This document shows positions 25,422 to 33,726 of a stretch of DNA of 64,000 nt, piece by piece. The stretch is from an uncultured Syntrophobacterales bacterium. Lineage in GTDB: Bacteria; Desulfobacterota; Syntrophia; Syntrophales; UBA5619. The position numbers were made by a program, and so were the translations under genes. The stretch is from assembly GCA_903928915.1 (NCBI GenBank), contig CAIYSL010000125.1, forward strand, positions 47,195 to 111,194, in the 5' to 3' direction. The notes under the pieces are model-generated. The model was not told the origin of the DNA, did not search any database, and saw only the letters and a list, made by a program, of their open reading frames with translations. The first letter of the stretch is position 1. Every line of letters begins with the position of its first letter.

Positions 25422-27938
25422 CTACGCGCCGCAGCACTTCTTATACTTCTTCCCGCTCCCGCAGGGGCAGGAATCGTTCCGCCCCACCTTGGCGGCCTCT
25501 CGCTTGACGGTCGCCGGCGCCGGAGTATCCTCGCCCCGGGAAAGGACGTAGTCCCGGCGCTGCTTCTCTTCGATCTGCTGCACCTCTTCCTCGCGGCGAA
25601 TCTGCACCATGCAGAGCTTCTGGACGGTCTCCTCCTTGACCCGGGCGATCATGTCCATGAACATGTCGTACCCTTCCTTCTGGTATTCCCGGACCGGGTC
25701 CTTCTGGCCGTAGCCCCGGAGGCCGATACCCTCCTTGAGATGGTCCATTGCCAGCAGGTGCTCCTTCCAGTGCGAATCGATCGCCTGCAGCATGATGACC
25801 TTCATCAGGTAATCCATCAGCGGGGTGCCGAACTCCTGCTCCTTGCGCCGGAGATGCTCTCTGACCGCCGTCCCGACCGTTTCGGAAAGCGTTACCGGCG
25901 TGACGTCGCTCTTCCCGGCGATTCCGAGCCTGAGGGTGAACAGGCCGAACACCCGCTCGTCGAGGCCCGCCAGATCCCACTCTTCGGGATGGCTCTTCTC
26001 GTCAACATACTGCGGGACGAGCTCTTCGACCATCTCCGCGATCATCTCCTCGACGTCGGTCCAGAGGGCCTCTCCCTTGAGGACTTTTTTCCGTTGTTCG
26101 TAGATGACCTGCCGCTGGCGGTTCATCACATCGTCGTACTCGAGCAGATGCTTCCGGATGTCGAAATTCTGCCCTTCCACCCGCTTCTGGGCGTTTTCGA
26201 TCGCCCGGGAGATCAGCGAGTGCTCGATCGGCTGCCCCTCTTCCATACCGATCCGGTCCATGACGGAGGAGATCCGTTCCGCCCCGAAGATCCGCAGGAG
26301 ATCGTCCTCCAGGGAGAGGAAGAACCGCGACGATCCCTGGTCCCCCTGCCTGCCCGACCGGCCCCGGAGCTGATTGTCGATGCGGCGGCTTTCGTGCCGT
26401 TCGGTCCCGAGGATGTGCAGCCCTCCCAGTTCCGCGACACCCTCGCCCAGTTTGATGTCCGTTCCCCGTCCGGCCATGTTGGTGGAAATGGTCACCTGCC
26501 CGGGCTGTCCGGCCTGCGCCACGATCTCCGCCTCGCGTTCATGATTCTTCGCGTTCAGCACATGGTGCTTGATCCCGGCCCGCGTCAGATACTTGCTGAG
26601 CAGCTCCGATTTCTCGATGGAGATCGTCCCCACCAGTACGGGCCGCTTCGCCTCGTGCAGCTGGTGGATCTCCTCGATGACCGCCGTGATCTTCTCCCGC
26701 TCGGTCTTGTAGATCACGTCCGGATGGTCAGTCCGAATCATCGGCATGTTGGTGGGAACGACGAGTACTTCGAGTTTGTAGATCTTCCCGAACTCCTCCG
26801 CCTCCGTATCGGCCGTGCCGGTCATGCCGGCGAGCTTTTCGTACATCCGGAAGTAGTTCTGGAAGGTGATCGACGCCATCGTCTGGTTTTCCTGCTCGAT
26901 CTTTACGCGCTCCTTTGCCTCCAGAGCCTGATGCAGGCCGTCGCTGTAGCGCCTGCCCGGCATCACCCTTCCCGTAAACTCGTCGACGATGATGACCTTC
27001 CCCTCCTTGACGAGGTAGTCCACGTCGCGCCGGAAGAGCGTATGGGCGCGCAGGGACTGATTGAGGTGGTGCAGGATGTCCATGTTTCTCGGTTCGTAAA
27101 GGTTCTGAACCTTGAGGATCGATTCTGCCCGTGCCACCCCCTCTTCCGTCAGGACGACGGTACGGCTCTTTTCGTCTACCTTGTAGTCCGTATCACGCCT
27201 CAGCTGCGGGATCACGCTGTTGGCCCGGGCGTATTTGTCGGTGGACTCGTCGGACGGCCCGGAGATGATCAGCGGCGTCCGGGCCTCGTCGATCAGGATG
27301 CTGTCCACCTCGTCGACGATGGCGTAGAAGAAATCCCGCTGCACGTAGTCCGCAAGGGCGAACTTCATGTTATCGCGCAGATAGTCGAACCCGAATTCGT
27401 TGTTGGTCCCGTAGGTGATATCGGCGTGGTAGGCTACCCTCCGCTCGTCGTCTTCCATCCCGTGGACGATCACGCCGACCGTCATCCCGAGAAACTCGTA
27501 GATGGGTCCCATCCAGGCCGCGTCGCGCCGTGCGAGGTAATCGTTGACCGTGACGAGATGGGCCCCCTTCCCAGCCAGGGCGTTCAGGTACAGCGGCATC
27601 GTCGCGGCGAGGGTCTTCCCCTCGCCGGTCTTCATCTCGGCAATCTTTCCCTCGTGCAGAATCAGCCCCCCGATGATCTGGACGTCGAAGGGCCGCATCC
27701 CCAGCGTGCGACGGGCGGCCTCGCGCGCCACGGCGAAGGCTTCGTTCTGGATATCGGCGAGTTCTGCCCCCTGGGCTAGCTTCTCCCGGAACAGGCAGGT
27801 CTTCGCCCGGAGCTCTTCATCGCTCGCCGCCCGCAGGGCCGGTTCGAGCGCGTTGATCTCGTCGAGAATCAGCGATAGCCGCTTCAATTCCCGGTCGTTC
27901 TTGCTGCCGACGATCCTCTTCAGAATTGCATGGAGCAT
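25422..27938 (-). CDS. secA: Protein translocase ATPase SecA
   Basis: The motor that pushes preproteins through SecYEG. The 838-residue protein has the Walker A region [20 protein letters not shown] near residue 100, [20 protein letters not shown] near 208 (Walker B), [20 protein letters not shown] near 490 and a C-terminal SEC-C zinc motif, [38 protein letters not shown] aligns with the usual SecA N-terminus, so the start is firm. An intrinsic terminator-like hairpin ends only 11 bases before the ATG. No secM-like gene is seen. Confidence 0.98.
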   Translation of the reverse strand: MLHAILKRIVGSKNDRELKRLSLILDEINALEPALRAASDEELRAKTCLFREKLAQGAELADIQNEAFAVAREAARRTLGMRPFDVQIIGGLILHEGKIAEMKTGEGKTLAATMPLYLNALAGKGAHLVTVNDYLARRDAAWMGPIYEFLGMTVGVIVHGMEDDERRVAYHADITYGTNNEFGFDYLRDNMKFALADYVQRDFFYAIVDEVDSILIDEARTPLIISGPSDESTDKYARANSVIPQLRRDTDYKVDEKSRTVVLTEEGVARAESILKVQNLYEPRNMDILHHLNQSLRAHTLFRRDVDYLVKEGKVIIVDEFTGRVMPGRRYSDGLHQALEAKERVKIEQENQTMASITFQNYFRMYEKLAGMTGTADTEAEEFGKIYKLEVLVVPTNMPMIRTDHPDVIYKTEREKITAVIEEIHQLHEAKRPVLVGTISIEKSELLSKYLTRAGIKHHVLNAKNHEREAEIVAQAGQPGQVTISTNMAGRGTDIKLGEGVAELGGLHILGTERHESRRIDNQLRGRSGRQGDQGSSRFFLSLEDDLLRIFGAERISSVMDRIGMEEGQPIEHSLISRAIENAQKRVEGQNFDIRKHLLEYDDVMNRQRQVIYEQRKKVLKGEALWTDVEEMIAEMVEELVPQYVDEKSHPEEWDLAGLDERVFGLFTLRLGIAGKSDVTPVTLSETVGTAVREHLRRKEQEFGTPLMDYLMKVIMLQAIDSHWKEHLLAMDHLKEGIGLRGYGQKDPVREYQKEGYDMFMDMIARVKEETVQKLCMVQIRREEEVQQIEEKQRRDYVLSRGEDTPAPATVKREAAKVGRNDSCPCGSGKKYKKCCGA

Positions 27939-27949
27939 AGGTTTCCTTC

Positions 27950-27975
27950 AAAAAAAAGCCGGTCCGATGACCGGC
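27950..27975 (-). terminator. Intrinsic terminator/attenuator immediately upstream of secA
   Basis: On the minus strand GCCGGTC-ATCG-GACCGGC forms a perfect 7-bp stem followed at once by TTTTTTTT. It lies between the M23 peptidase gene and secA, with the U-run ending 11 bases before the secA ATG and abutting its GAAGGAAA ribosome site. There is no room for a conventional promoter between the terminator and secA, so secA mRNA must read through it or start within it. Confidence 0.82.
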
Positions 27976-28063
27976 GGAGGTATCCCTGGCTGCGGAGCAA
28001 AAGATCTTCCCGCGATGGTCCTGGCGGCTCGGGAAGGGCCGCTCCCTCCCGGGGAGCGATGCA

Positions 28064-28969
28064 TCACCGCAAATACTTCCGCGGATTGACGGGGACGCCG
28101 TTGAGCATGACCGCGTAATGAAGATGGGATCCCGTGCTTCTTCCGGAATTCCCGACGTACCCGATGCGGTCGCCCTTCCGGACCGTTGCGCCCGGCCGGA
28201 CGATCGCCTTGGAGAGATGACCGTAGAATGTGGAGATGCCGTGTCCGTGATCGATCTGGATCAACTGTCCCACATCATGCTGGTAGGCAACCTCCGTCAC
28301 AATCCCGTCGGCCGGCGACTGGACAGTCTTGCCGTGCTTCGTGGCTATGTCCAGCCCCTTGTGAAATTCCGGTTCCCCCCCGAAGGGGGAGTTTCGCCGT
28401 CCGAATTCGGAGGTCACCCATCCCACAACCGGCCAGAGGGATGGCGTCGCCGCCAGGACGGATTTCCGCTCCTTCAGAAAGCCCAAGAGCCCGGTGAAGC
28501 TCTGCTCGCGCGTCAGGGCCTCGTCCATCAGTCGGTCCATCCGACGCTGGACATCGGAAATCAGCTCGGTGTCCTCCGACGCCACCTTGGAGCGCACGCG
28601 GTGCTCCTGGGTTGCCGGTCCTCCGATCCCCAGCAGCTGCTCCTTATCACGACCCGTTTCCAGGTTCGCCATGATCCGGATCTTTTTGTCGAACTGCTTG
28701 AGTTCCTCCATCTTAGCGGCGAAGTGTTCTGCCTTCGCCGCCAAGTCATCGATCTGTTTTTTCTGTTCCACCGTCTGCTGTTTCAGCCGCCTGAGCTCAG
28801 CCTGCTCGCGCCGAATATGGATGTAATCGTACGAGAAGTACATGACGAGGAGGATCAACCCCATCACGAAGATGGAAACCCCCTTCACCAGCGTACCGGA
28901 GACGCTCACTTTTCTTGCCGAACTGTGTTTCTTGGGTAAAATAAGGAGGGTGTAGAAATTCTTCGGCAT
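28064..28969 (-). CDS. Membrane-anchored M23 peptidase with coiled coil
   Basis: A 301-residue protein. One membrane segment (GVSIFVMGLILLVMYFSYDY, about residues 27-47) is followed by a coiled coil (EQAELRRLKQQTVEQKKQID, about 50-90) and a C-terminal M23/LytM domain with EFGRRNSPFGG, FHKGLDI and HGHGISTFYGHLS. The zinc ligands are visible as H in FHKGLD, D in KGLD and HxH in SHLHYAV. Such proteins cut peptide cross-links or, as in EnvC/NlpD, activate amidases. ATG at 28969 is preferred over the track start 15 bases earlier. The start is divergent from the EF-G gene. Confidence 0.92.
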   Translation of the reverse strand: MPKNFYTLLILPKKHSSARKVSVSGTLVKGVSIFVMGLILLVMYFSYDYIHIRREQAELRRLKQQTVEQKKQIDDLAAKAEHFAAKMEELKQFDKKIRIMANLETGRDKEQLLGIGGPATQEHRVRSKVASEDTELISDVQRRMDRLMDEALTREQSFTGLLGFLKERKSVLAATPSLWPVVGWVTSEFGRRNSPFGGEPEFHKGLDIATKHGKTVQSPADGIVTEVAYQHDVGQLIQIDHGHGISTFYGHLSKAIVRPGATVRKGDRIGYVGNSGRSTGSHLHYAVMLNGVPVNPRKYLR

Positions 28970-29025
28970 CGAGCCTCCTCTCACATCCTGTGTCCGTGCG
29001 CCAGCTCTCTCTCACGAAGGCCAGA

Positions 29026-29053
29026 AACCTATCACACTCTTTCCAAAAGTCAA
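29026..29053 (-). promoter_or_regulatory. Candidate promoter for the M23 peptidase gene
   Basis: On the minus strand TTGACT is followed after 16 bases by TAGGTT, about 55 bases before the start codon. The -35 is good; the -10 matches three of six positions. Confidence 0.4.
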
Positions 29054-29079
29054 GCCTCCATTTTGCGGCCAAATTTGTC

Positions 29080-29109
29080 TTGACAGCGAAGCGACGGTTA
29101 CGCTAAAGA
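29080..29109 (+). promoter_or_regulatory. Candidate promoter for the EF-G paralog
   Basis: A perfect TTGACA is followed after 18 bases by TAAAGA (or after 17 by CTAAAG), about 50 bases before the EF-G start. It is back-to-back with the peptidase promoter. Confidence 0.4.
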
Positions 29110-29157
29110 CCTCAAGCACATAGAAACATGGGTCCTGCCGATCGGAAAGGAGCTTTC

Positions 29158-31242
29158 ATGGCAAAATATGAATCAAAATCCATAAGAAACCTTGCTATCA
29201 TCGGTCACGGCGGAACAGGAAAGACGACGCTGTGCGAATCGATTCTCTACGTGGCCGGCAAGACGGACAGGCCCGGCCGTGTCGACGAGGGGACCTCCTC
29301 CATGGACTACGAACCGGAGGAGCAGAAGCGACATATCTCGATCAGCGCCGCCACCAACAACGTCGACTGGGACAAACACCGGGTCAACATAATCGATACG
29401 CCCGGCGATTCCAATTTTGCCTTTGACACGAAGAGCTGTCTGCGGGTCGTCGACTCCGCCGTGGTTCTCATCGACGCGGTCGGCGGTGTGGAGTTCCAGA
29501 CTGAGAAGGTCTGGGAGTACGCCGATGAGTTCAGCCTCCCCCGCCTGCTGTTCGTCAGCCGGATGGACCGGGAGCGTGCAGACTTCACAAAAGCGCTGGA
29601 AAGTATCCGCAGCAGGCTCGGGAAGAAGGTCACGGCCCTCACCCTCCCCATCGGGGCCGAAGGCTCGTTCACCGGCGTCGTCGACCTGATCTCGCAGAAG
29701 GCCCTGCACTTCGACAGCGACAAGAAGGCGCCCAAGAGTGCGGACATACCCGCAGCCATGGCGGCCGATGTAAAGAAATACCGGGACATCCTGATCGAGG
29801 ACATCGCAGAGACCGACGATGAGTTGATGAACCGGTACCTCGACAGCGGGGAACTCACCCCCGAGGATTTGGTGACGGGTCTGCGGAAAGGGGTCGCGTC
29901 CGGCGTCGTCATCCCCGTCGTCTGCGGTTCTGCCCTGCACAACATCGGCATCTCCTTCCTGCTCGACACGATCATCCGCTTCTTTCCCTCTCCCGTGGAT
30001 TGCGGTACCGCGCGCGGAGTCAAGCCGGGAACCGATCAGGAAGAGCTTCGACCTCCCGAGGATTCCGCGCCGTTTTCGGCGCTGGTGTTCAAGACGATCG
30101 CCGATCCCTATGCCGGCCGGCTGACCCTCTTCCGCGTGTACTCGGGAAAACTGAGCTCCGACACGAGCGTGTTCAATGCGTCGCGGAAGATCAGCGAGCG
30201 GATCGGCAACGTCTTCTTCCTCGAGGGCAAGACCCAAAAACCGGTAGAGGAACTCATCCCCGGCGATATCGCCGCGGTCGCCAAACTCAAGGAAACCGCA
30301 ACCGGAGACACGATCTGCGCGGAGAAGGTCCCGCTCGTCTATCCCAAGGTGGCGCCTCCGCCTGCGATCATCTCCTTCGCCGTCGAGGCGAAGACCCGGG
30401 GCGATGAGGATAAGCTCGTTTCGTCCATCCACCGCCTCACCGATGAAGACCCCACCCTCGTCTTCCACCGCGACGACCAGACCCGGGAGATGATCCTCTC
30501 CGGTCTCGGCCAGGTCCACATCGAAGTGACCGTCGATAAGATGAAGCGTAAATTCGGGCTCGAGGTGAACCTGAAGACTCCGAAGGTCCCCTACAAGGAG
30601 ACGATCAAAGGAAAGACGACCGTTCAGGGGCGGTACAAGAAACAGTCGGGCGGGCGGGGGCAGTTCGGCGACACCTGGCTGGATATTGAACCGCTCCCGC
30701 GCGGCAGCGGTTTCGAGTTCGTCGACCGGATCGTCGGAGGGGTCGTCCCGCAGCAGTACCGCCCGGCAGTGGAAAAGGGCATCGTCGAAGCGATGGCCGA
30801 GGGGGTGCTCGCCGGGTACCCCGTCGTCGATCTCCGCGTTTCCCTCACCGACGGCTCGTACCACACGGTCGATTCTTCCGAAATGGCCTTTAAGATCGCC
30901 GGATCGCTGGGGTTCAAGAAAGGCATCCTCGAATGCCAGCCGACCCTGCTCGAGCCGATCGTGAACATCACCATCGAAATCCCCGACGAGTACATGGGGG
31001 ATGTGATCGGCGACCTCAACAGCCGCCGCGGCAAGGTCCTCGGGATGGACTCGGTGGGGCATCACCAGATCATCAAAGGGCAGGTCCCGCTGGCCGAGAT
31101 CCTGAAATACGCCCCCGACCTCCGCTCGATGACGAGCGGACGGGGGACGTTCACCTACGAGCACTCCCACTACGAGGAGGTCCCCGCCTACGCCGCGGAG
31201 AAGATCATCGCCGAATCCAAGAAGCAGAAGGAAGAGGCCTGA
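29158..31242 (+). CDS. Elongation factor G-like translational GTPase (variant, EF-G2 type)
   Basis: A 694-residue protein with all five EF-G domains. Domain IV shows GRYKKQSGGRGQFGDTW and the C-terminus ends in an EF-G fold (GDLNSRRGKVLGMD). ATG at 29158 follows AAAGGAG. The GTPase motifs are unusual: the P-loop is GHGGTGKTT instead of AHIDAGKTT, switch II is DTPGDSNF instead of DTPGHVDF, and the base-recognition motif is SRMD instead of NKMD. The catalytic His after DTPG is Asp here, so hydrolysis may be slow or differently triggered. A second, canonical fusA is expected elsewhere. Role unknown; a specialised recycling or stress factor is one option. Confidence 0.9.
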   Translation: MAKYESKSIRNLAIIGHGGTGKTTLCESILYVAGKTDRPGRVDEGTSSMDYEPEEQKRHISISAATNNVDWDKHRVNIIDTPGDSNFAFDTKSCLRVVDSAVVLIDAVGGVEFQTEKVWEYADEFSLPRLLFVSRMDRERADFTKALESIRSRLGKKVTALTLPIGAEGSFTGVVDLISQKALHFDSDKKAPKSADIPAAMAADVKKYRDILIEDIAETDDELMNRYLDSGELTPEDLVTGLRKGVASGVVIPVVCGSALHNIGISFLLDTIIRFFPSPVDCGTARGVKPGTDQEELRPPEDSAPFSALVFKTIADPYAGRLTLFRVYSGKLSSDTSVFNASRKISERIGNVFFLEGKTQKPVEELIPGDIAAVAKLKETATGDTICAEKVPLVYPKVAPPPAIISFAVEAKTRGDEDKLVSSIHRLTDEDPTLVFHRDDQTREMILSGLGQVHIEVTVDKMKRKFGLEVNLKTPKVPYKETIKGKTTVQGRYKKQSGGRGQFGDTWLDIEPLPRGSGFEFVDRIVGGVVPQQYRPAVEKGIVEAMAEGVLAGYPVVDLRVSLTDGSYHTVDSSEMAFKIAGSLGFKKGILECQPTLLEPIVNITIEIPDEYMGDVIGDLNSRRGKVLGMDSVGHHQIIKGQVPLAEILKYAPDLRSMTSGRGTFTYEHSHYEEVPAYAAEKIIAESKKQKEEA

Positions 31243-31243
31243 G

Positions 31244-31738
31244 ATGCCGCTCACTGCCGTCGTGATCACCGTGAGCGACCGAGGTTCACGCGGTGAGCGC
31301 GTCGACGGGAGCGGTCCGGTGGTCGCCGAGATGCTCGGCGCCGCCGGGGCGGAGATCGTCGGCCGGGAGATGGTGCCCGATGACCAGCCGGAGATCAGCC
31401 GCCTGCTGATCGAATGGTGCGACGCCAAGGGGGCGGACCTGATCGTGACCACGGGCGGCACCGGCGTCGCCCCCCGGGATGTCACCCCGGAGGCCACCCG
31501 GGCGGTGATCGAGCGCGAACTGCCCGGGATGGGCGAAGCGATGCGGCGCAAGAGCGCAGAGGTTACCCCGCATGCGATGATCTCCCGCGCCCTCGCCGGG
31601 ATCCGCGGCCGGACGCTCATCGTCAACCTCCCGGGAAGTCCCAAAGCGGCCCGGGAGAATCTCGGCGTCCTCTTGCCCGCCCTTGCTCATGCCGTCGCGA
31701 AGATCAAAGGGGATGAGAGCGAATGCGCCTCCCCCTGA
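31244..31738 (+). CDS. Molybdenum cofactor biosynthesis protein MogA/MoaB family
   Basis: A 164-residue MoCF-fold protein with VITVSDRGSRGERVDGSGP near the start, TTGGTGVAPRDVTPEAT near residue 66 and IVNLPGSPKAARENL near 126. These are the molybdopterin-binding and metal/adenylylation motifs. MogA-type enzymes adenylylate molybdopterin before metal insertion; MoaB orthologs may share this or be structural. Neither can be told apart by eye. It starts one base after the EF-G stop, so the two are cotranscribed. Confidence 0.92.
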   Translation: MPLTAVVITVSDRGSRGERVDGSGPVVAEMLGAAGAEIVGREMVPDDQPEISRLLIEWCDAKGADLIVTTGGTGVAPRDVTPEATRAVIERELPGMGEAMRRKSAEVTPHAMISRALAGIRGRTLIVNLPGSPKAARENLGVLLPALAHAVAKIKGDESECASP

Positions 31739-31858
31739 TCCGTCATCTACGGGCGAATTGAAGCTCCGCCCGGCACGCGAAGGGAAGCGGTTGCCCTCCG
31801 CGGGGAACCGCCGCAGCCATCCGCCCGCGCCGGCGGATTGAAGAACCGAGGATCCCTG

Positions 31859-32683
31859 ATGGACAAAGACAAGATCATCCTGTCGGTAGCTACAACCGGC
31901 ACGTGGCCTGCCAAGGCGCAGAATCCGAACCTGCCCACCACTCCCGACGAGATAGCCCGGGCAGTGATCGAGAGCTGGCGCGAAGGCGCGTCCGTCGCCC
32001 ATGTGCACGTCCGCAACGACGCCGGCGGGGTGAGCTGCGAGCTGGCACGGTTCAGGCGCGTGAAGGAACTGATTCGCGCCCAGGGGTGCGACATCCTCAT
32101 CAACTTCAGCACCAGCGGCGGGTCCGGTCTGGTGGACGAACCGGAGCGCTTCAACAGCCTGTCCGCAGGACCCGACCTGGCCTCGTTCGACGCCGGCTCC
32201 ATGAATTTCAACGAACGCGTGTTTCTCAATCCGCCCGCTTTTCTGGAAGAGCTGGCACAGCGCATGCTGGCGAACGGCATCAAGGCCGAGATCGAGGTGT
32301 TCGACCGCGGCATGATAGAAAATGCCGCCGCCGTGATCGCCCAGGGGCTGATTAAACAGCCCCTGTGGTGGCAGTTCGCCCTGGGGGTGAAGGGGGGTGC
32401 CCCGGCCACGCCGGGCTCCTTGATGTATCTGGTTGACAGTTTACCCCCCGGTTCGCTCTGGTCGGTCTGCGCGGTGGGTTCGCGCCAGTTGCCGATGAAC
32501 GTCCTGGCGATTGCCATGGGCGGTCACGCCCGCACCGGGCTGGAGGACAACCTGTACTACCGCCGGGGAGAACTGGCCCGGAGCAACGCGCAGCTCGTAG
32601 CCCGGCTGGCCCGCATCTCCCGCGAGTGCGGCCGGGAACCGGCCAGCCCCGCCGAGGCGCGGCAGATCCTGGGATTGGCGTAG
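31859..32683 (+). CDS. Beta-keto acid cleavage enzyme (BKACE, DUF849/Kce family)
   Basis: A 274-residue zinc TIM-barrel enzyme. Known family members condense a beta-keto acid with acetyl-CoA and cleave it to acetoacetate plus a new acyl-CoA. The zinc ligands are visible as H48 and H50 in VAHVHVRNDAGG and Glu near 229 in GGHARTGLEDN, with the catalytic-region Asp following in EDN. NFSTSGGSG near residue 80 and FDAGSMNFNERVFLNPP near 108 fit the substrate pocket. The track start at 31838 is replaced by ATG 31859. The substrate is not readable. It opens the catabolic cluster that ends with the TRAP transporter. Confidence 0.9.
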   Translation: MDKDKIILSVATTGTWPAKAQNPNLPTTPDEIARAVIESWREGASVAHVHVRNDAGGVSCELARFRRVKELIRAQGCDILINFSTSGGSGLVDEPERFNSLSAGPDLASFDAGSMNFNERVFLNPPAFLEELAQRMLANGIKAEIEVFDRGMIENAAAVIAQGLIKQPLWWQFALGVKGGAPATPGSLMYLVDSLPPGSLWSVCAVGSRQLPMNVLAIAMGGHARTGLEDNLYYRRGELARSNAQLVARLARISRECGREPASPAEARQILGLA

Positions 32684-32706
32684 CCGAAGCCGGAACGGAG
32701 GCACCG

Positions 32707-33654
32707 CTGAACGAGATACGCACCATAACCATAGTCGGTGCCGGGACGATGGGCCATTCACTTGCCCAGACCTTCGCCCAGGCGGGCCACCCTGTCTGGC
32801 TGCACGACGTCGACGAGGCGATCCTGCGACGGGCCAGGCAATTGATCGCCGCCAACCTCCGGACATTCGCCGAGGCGGGGCTCCTGGACGCGGGCGCGGT
32901 CGCGGCCGTGGTCGACCGGGTGCGGACGACCACGAGTATTGCATCCGCCTGCGAGGATGCGGATTTGGTCGTCGAGGCCGTAAGCGAGGATGCGGCAGTG
33001 AAGAAGGAGCTCTTCCGGACCCTCGACGTCGTCTCGCCCGGCCGGACGATCCTCGCCAGCAACACCTCCTACCTGGACATCTTTCGCTTCGTCGAGACCG
33101 GGCGGCCCGAGAGGGTCCTGATCACGCACTGGTTCGCCCCCCCCCACATCGTCCCGCTGGTGGAGATCGTTCGCGGCCCTGAAACCTCGCAGGACACGGT
33201 GGATCGCGTCCGGGCGCTGCTGGTCGCCATGGGAAAGAAACCCGTCGTGATCGCCAAATTCCTGCCCGGGTTCATCGCCAACCGTCTCCAGAGCGCCCTG
33301 ACGCGCGAGACGCTCTTTCTGCTGGATAACGGGTATGCGACCCCCGAGGAGCTCGACACGGTAACCAAGGCCAGCTTCGGGCTCCGGATACCGATCCTGG
33401 GAACGGTGAAGCGGATGGATTTCGCGGGACTCGACTTGACGCAAAAGGTCATCGCCAACGCCCAGTACGAACCGCCGCCCGCGCGAACGTCGTCGCCGGC
33501 AGTCGATGCCCTCGTACAGAACGGCAGACTCGGGGTGAAAAGTGGCAGCGGATTCTTCGCCTACGGAGGCCGCAGTCCCGAGGAGATCATGCGGGAACGG
33601 GACCTGAAGCTGCTCAAACTGAAGAAATTCCTTACGGATATGGGAGAACTGTAG
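32707..33654 (+). CDS. 3-hydroxyacyl-CoA dehydrogenase-type NAD oxidoreductase (short form)
   Basis: A single-function protein of about 315 residues. The N-terminal Rossmann loop is IVGAGTMGHSLAQTFAQAG. Catalytic positions are present: Ser in ASNTSYLDI, His in ITHWFAPPHIVPLVEIVRG with the Glu of VEIV, and Asn in GFIANRLQSAL. It oxidises a 3-hydroxyacyl group, on CoA or on a free acid as in carnitine dehydrogenase relatives. The only start aligning with the family is CTG at 32707, five bases after GGAGG; the track GTG at 32626 would overlap the BKACE gene by 58 bases. BKACE directly upstream suggests it makes a beta-keto substrate. Confidence 0.88.
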   Translation: MNEIRTITIVGAGTMGHSLAQTFAQAGHPVWLHDVDEAILRRARQLIAANLRTFAEAGLLDAGAVAAVVDRVRTTTSIASACEDADLVVEAVSEDAAVKKELFRTLDVVSPGRTILASNTSYLDIFRFVETGRPERVLITHWFAPPHIVPLVEIVRGPETSQDTVDRVRALLVAMGKKPVVIAKFLPGFIANRLQSALTRETLFLLDNGYATPEELDTVTKASFGLRIPILGTVKRMDFAGLDLTQKVIANAQYEPPPARTSSPAVDALVQNGRLGVKSGSGFFAYGGRSPEEIMRERDLKLLKLKKFLTDMGEL

Positions 33655-33726
33655 CGGCTGCCGCGGCGGCCCTGCCTACCGGAGTCGGCGCCGATATGCC
33701 GGCGTGAAACGGGAAAGGACGTGCAC

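Noticed and set aside
25740-27779. 679-residue plus-strand ORF
   Set aside because: Antisense shadow of secA with no recognisable domain.
29173-31644. 823-residue minus-strand ORF
   Set aside because: It is the antisense of the EF-G and MogA-type genes, whose plus-strand motifs are clear; high GC keeps the shadow frame open.
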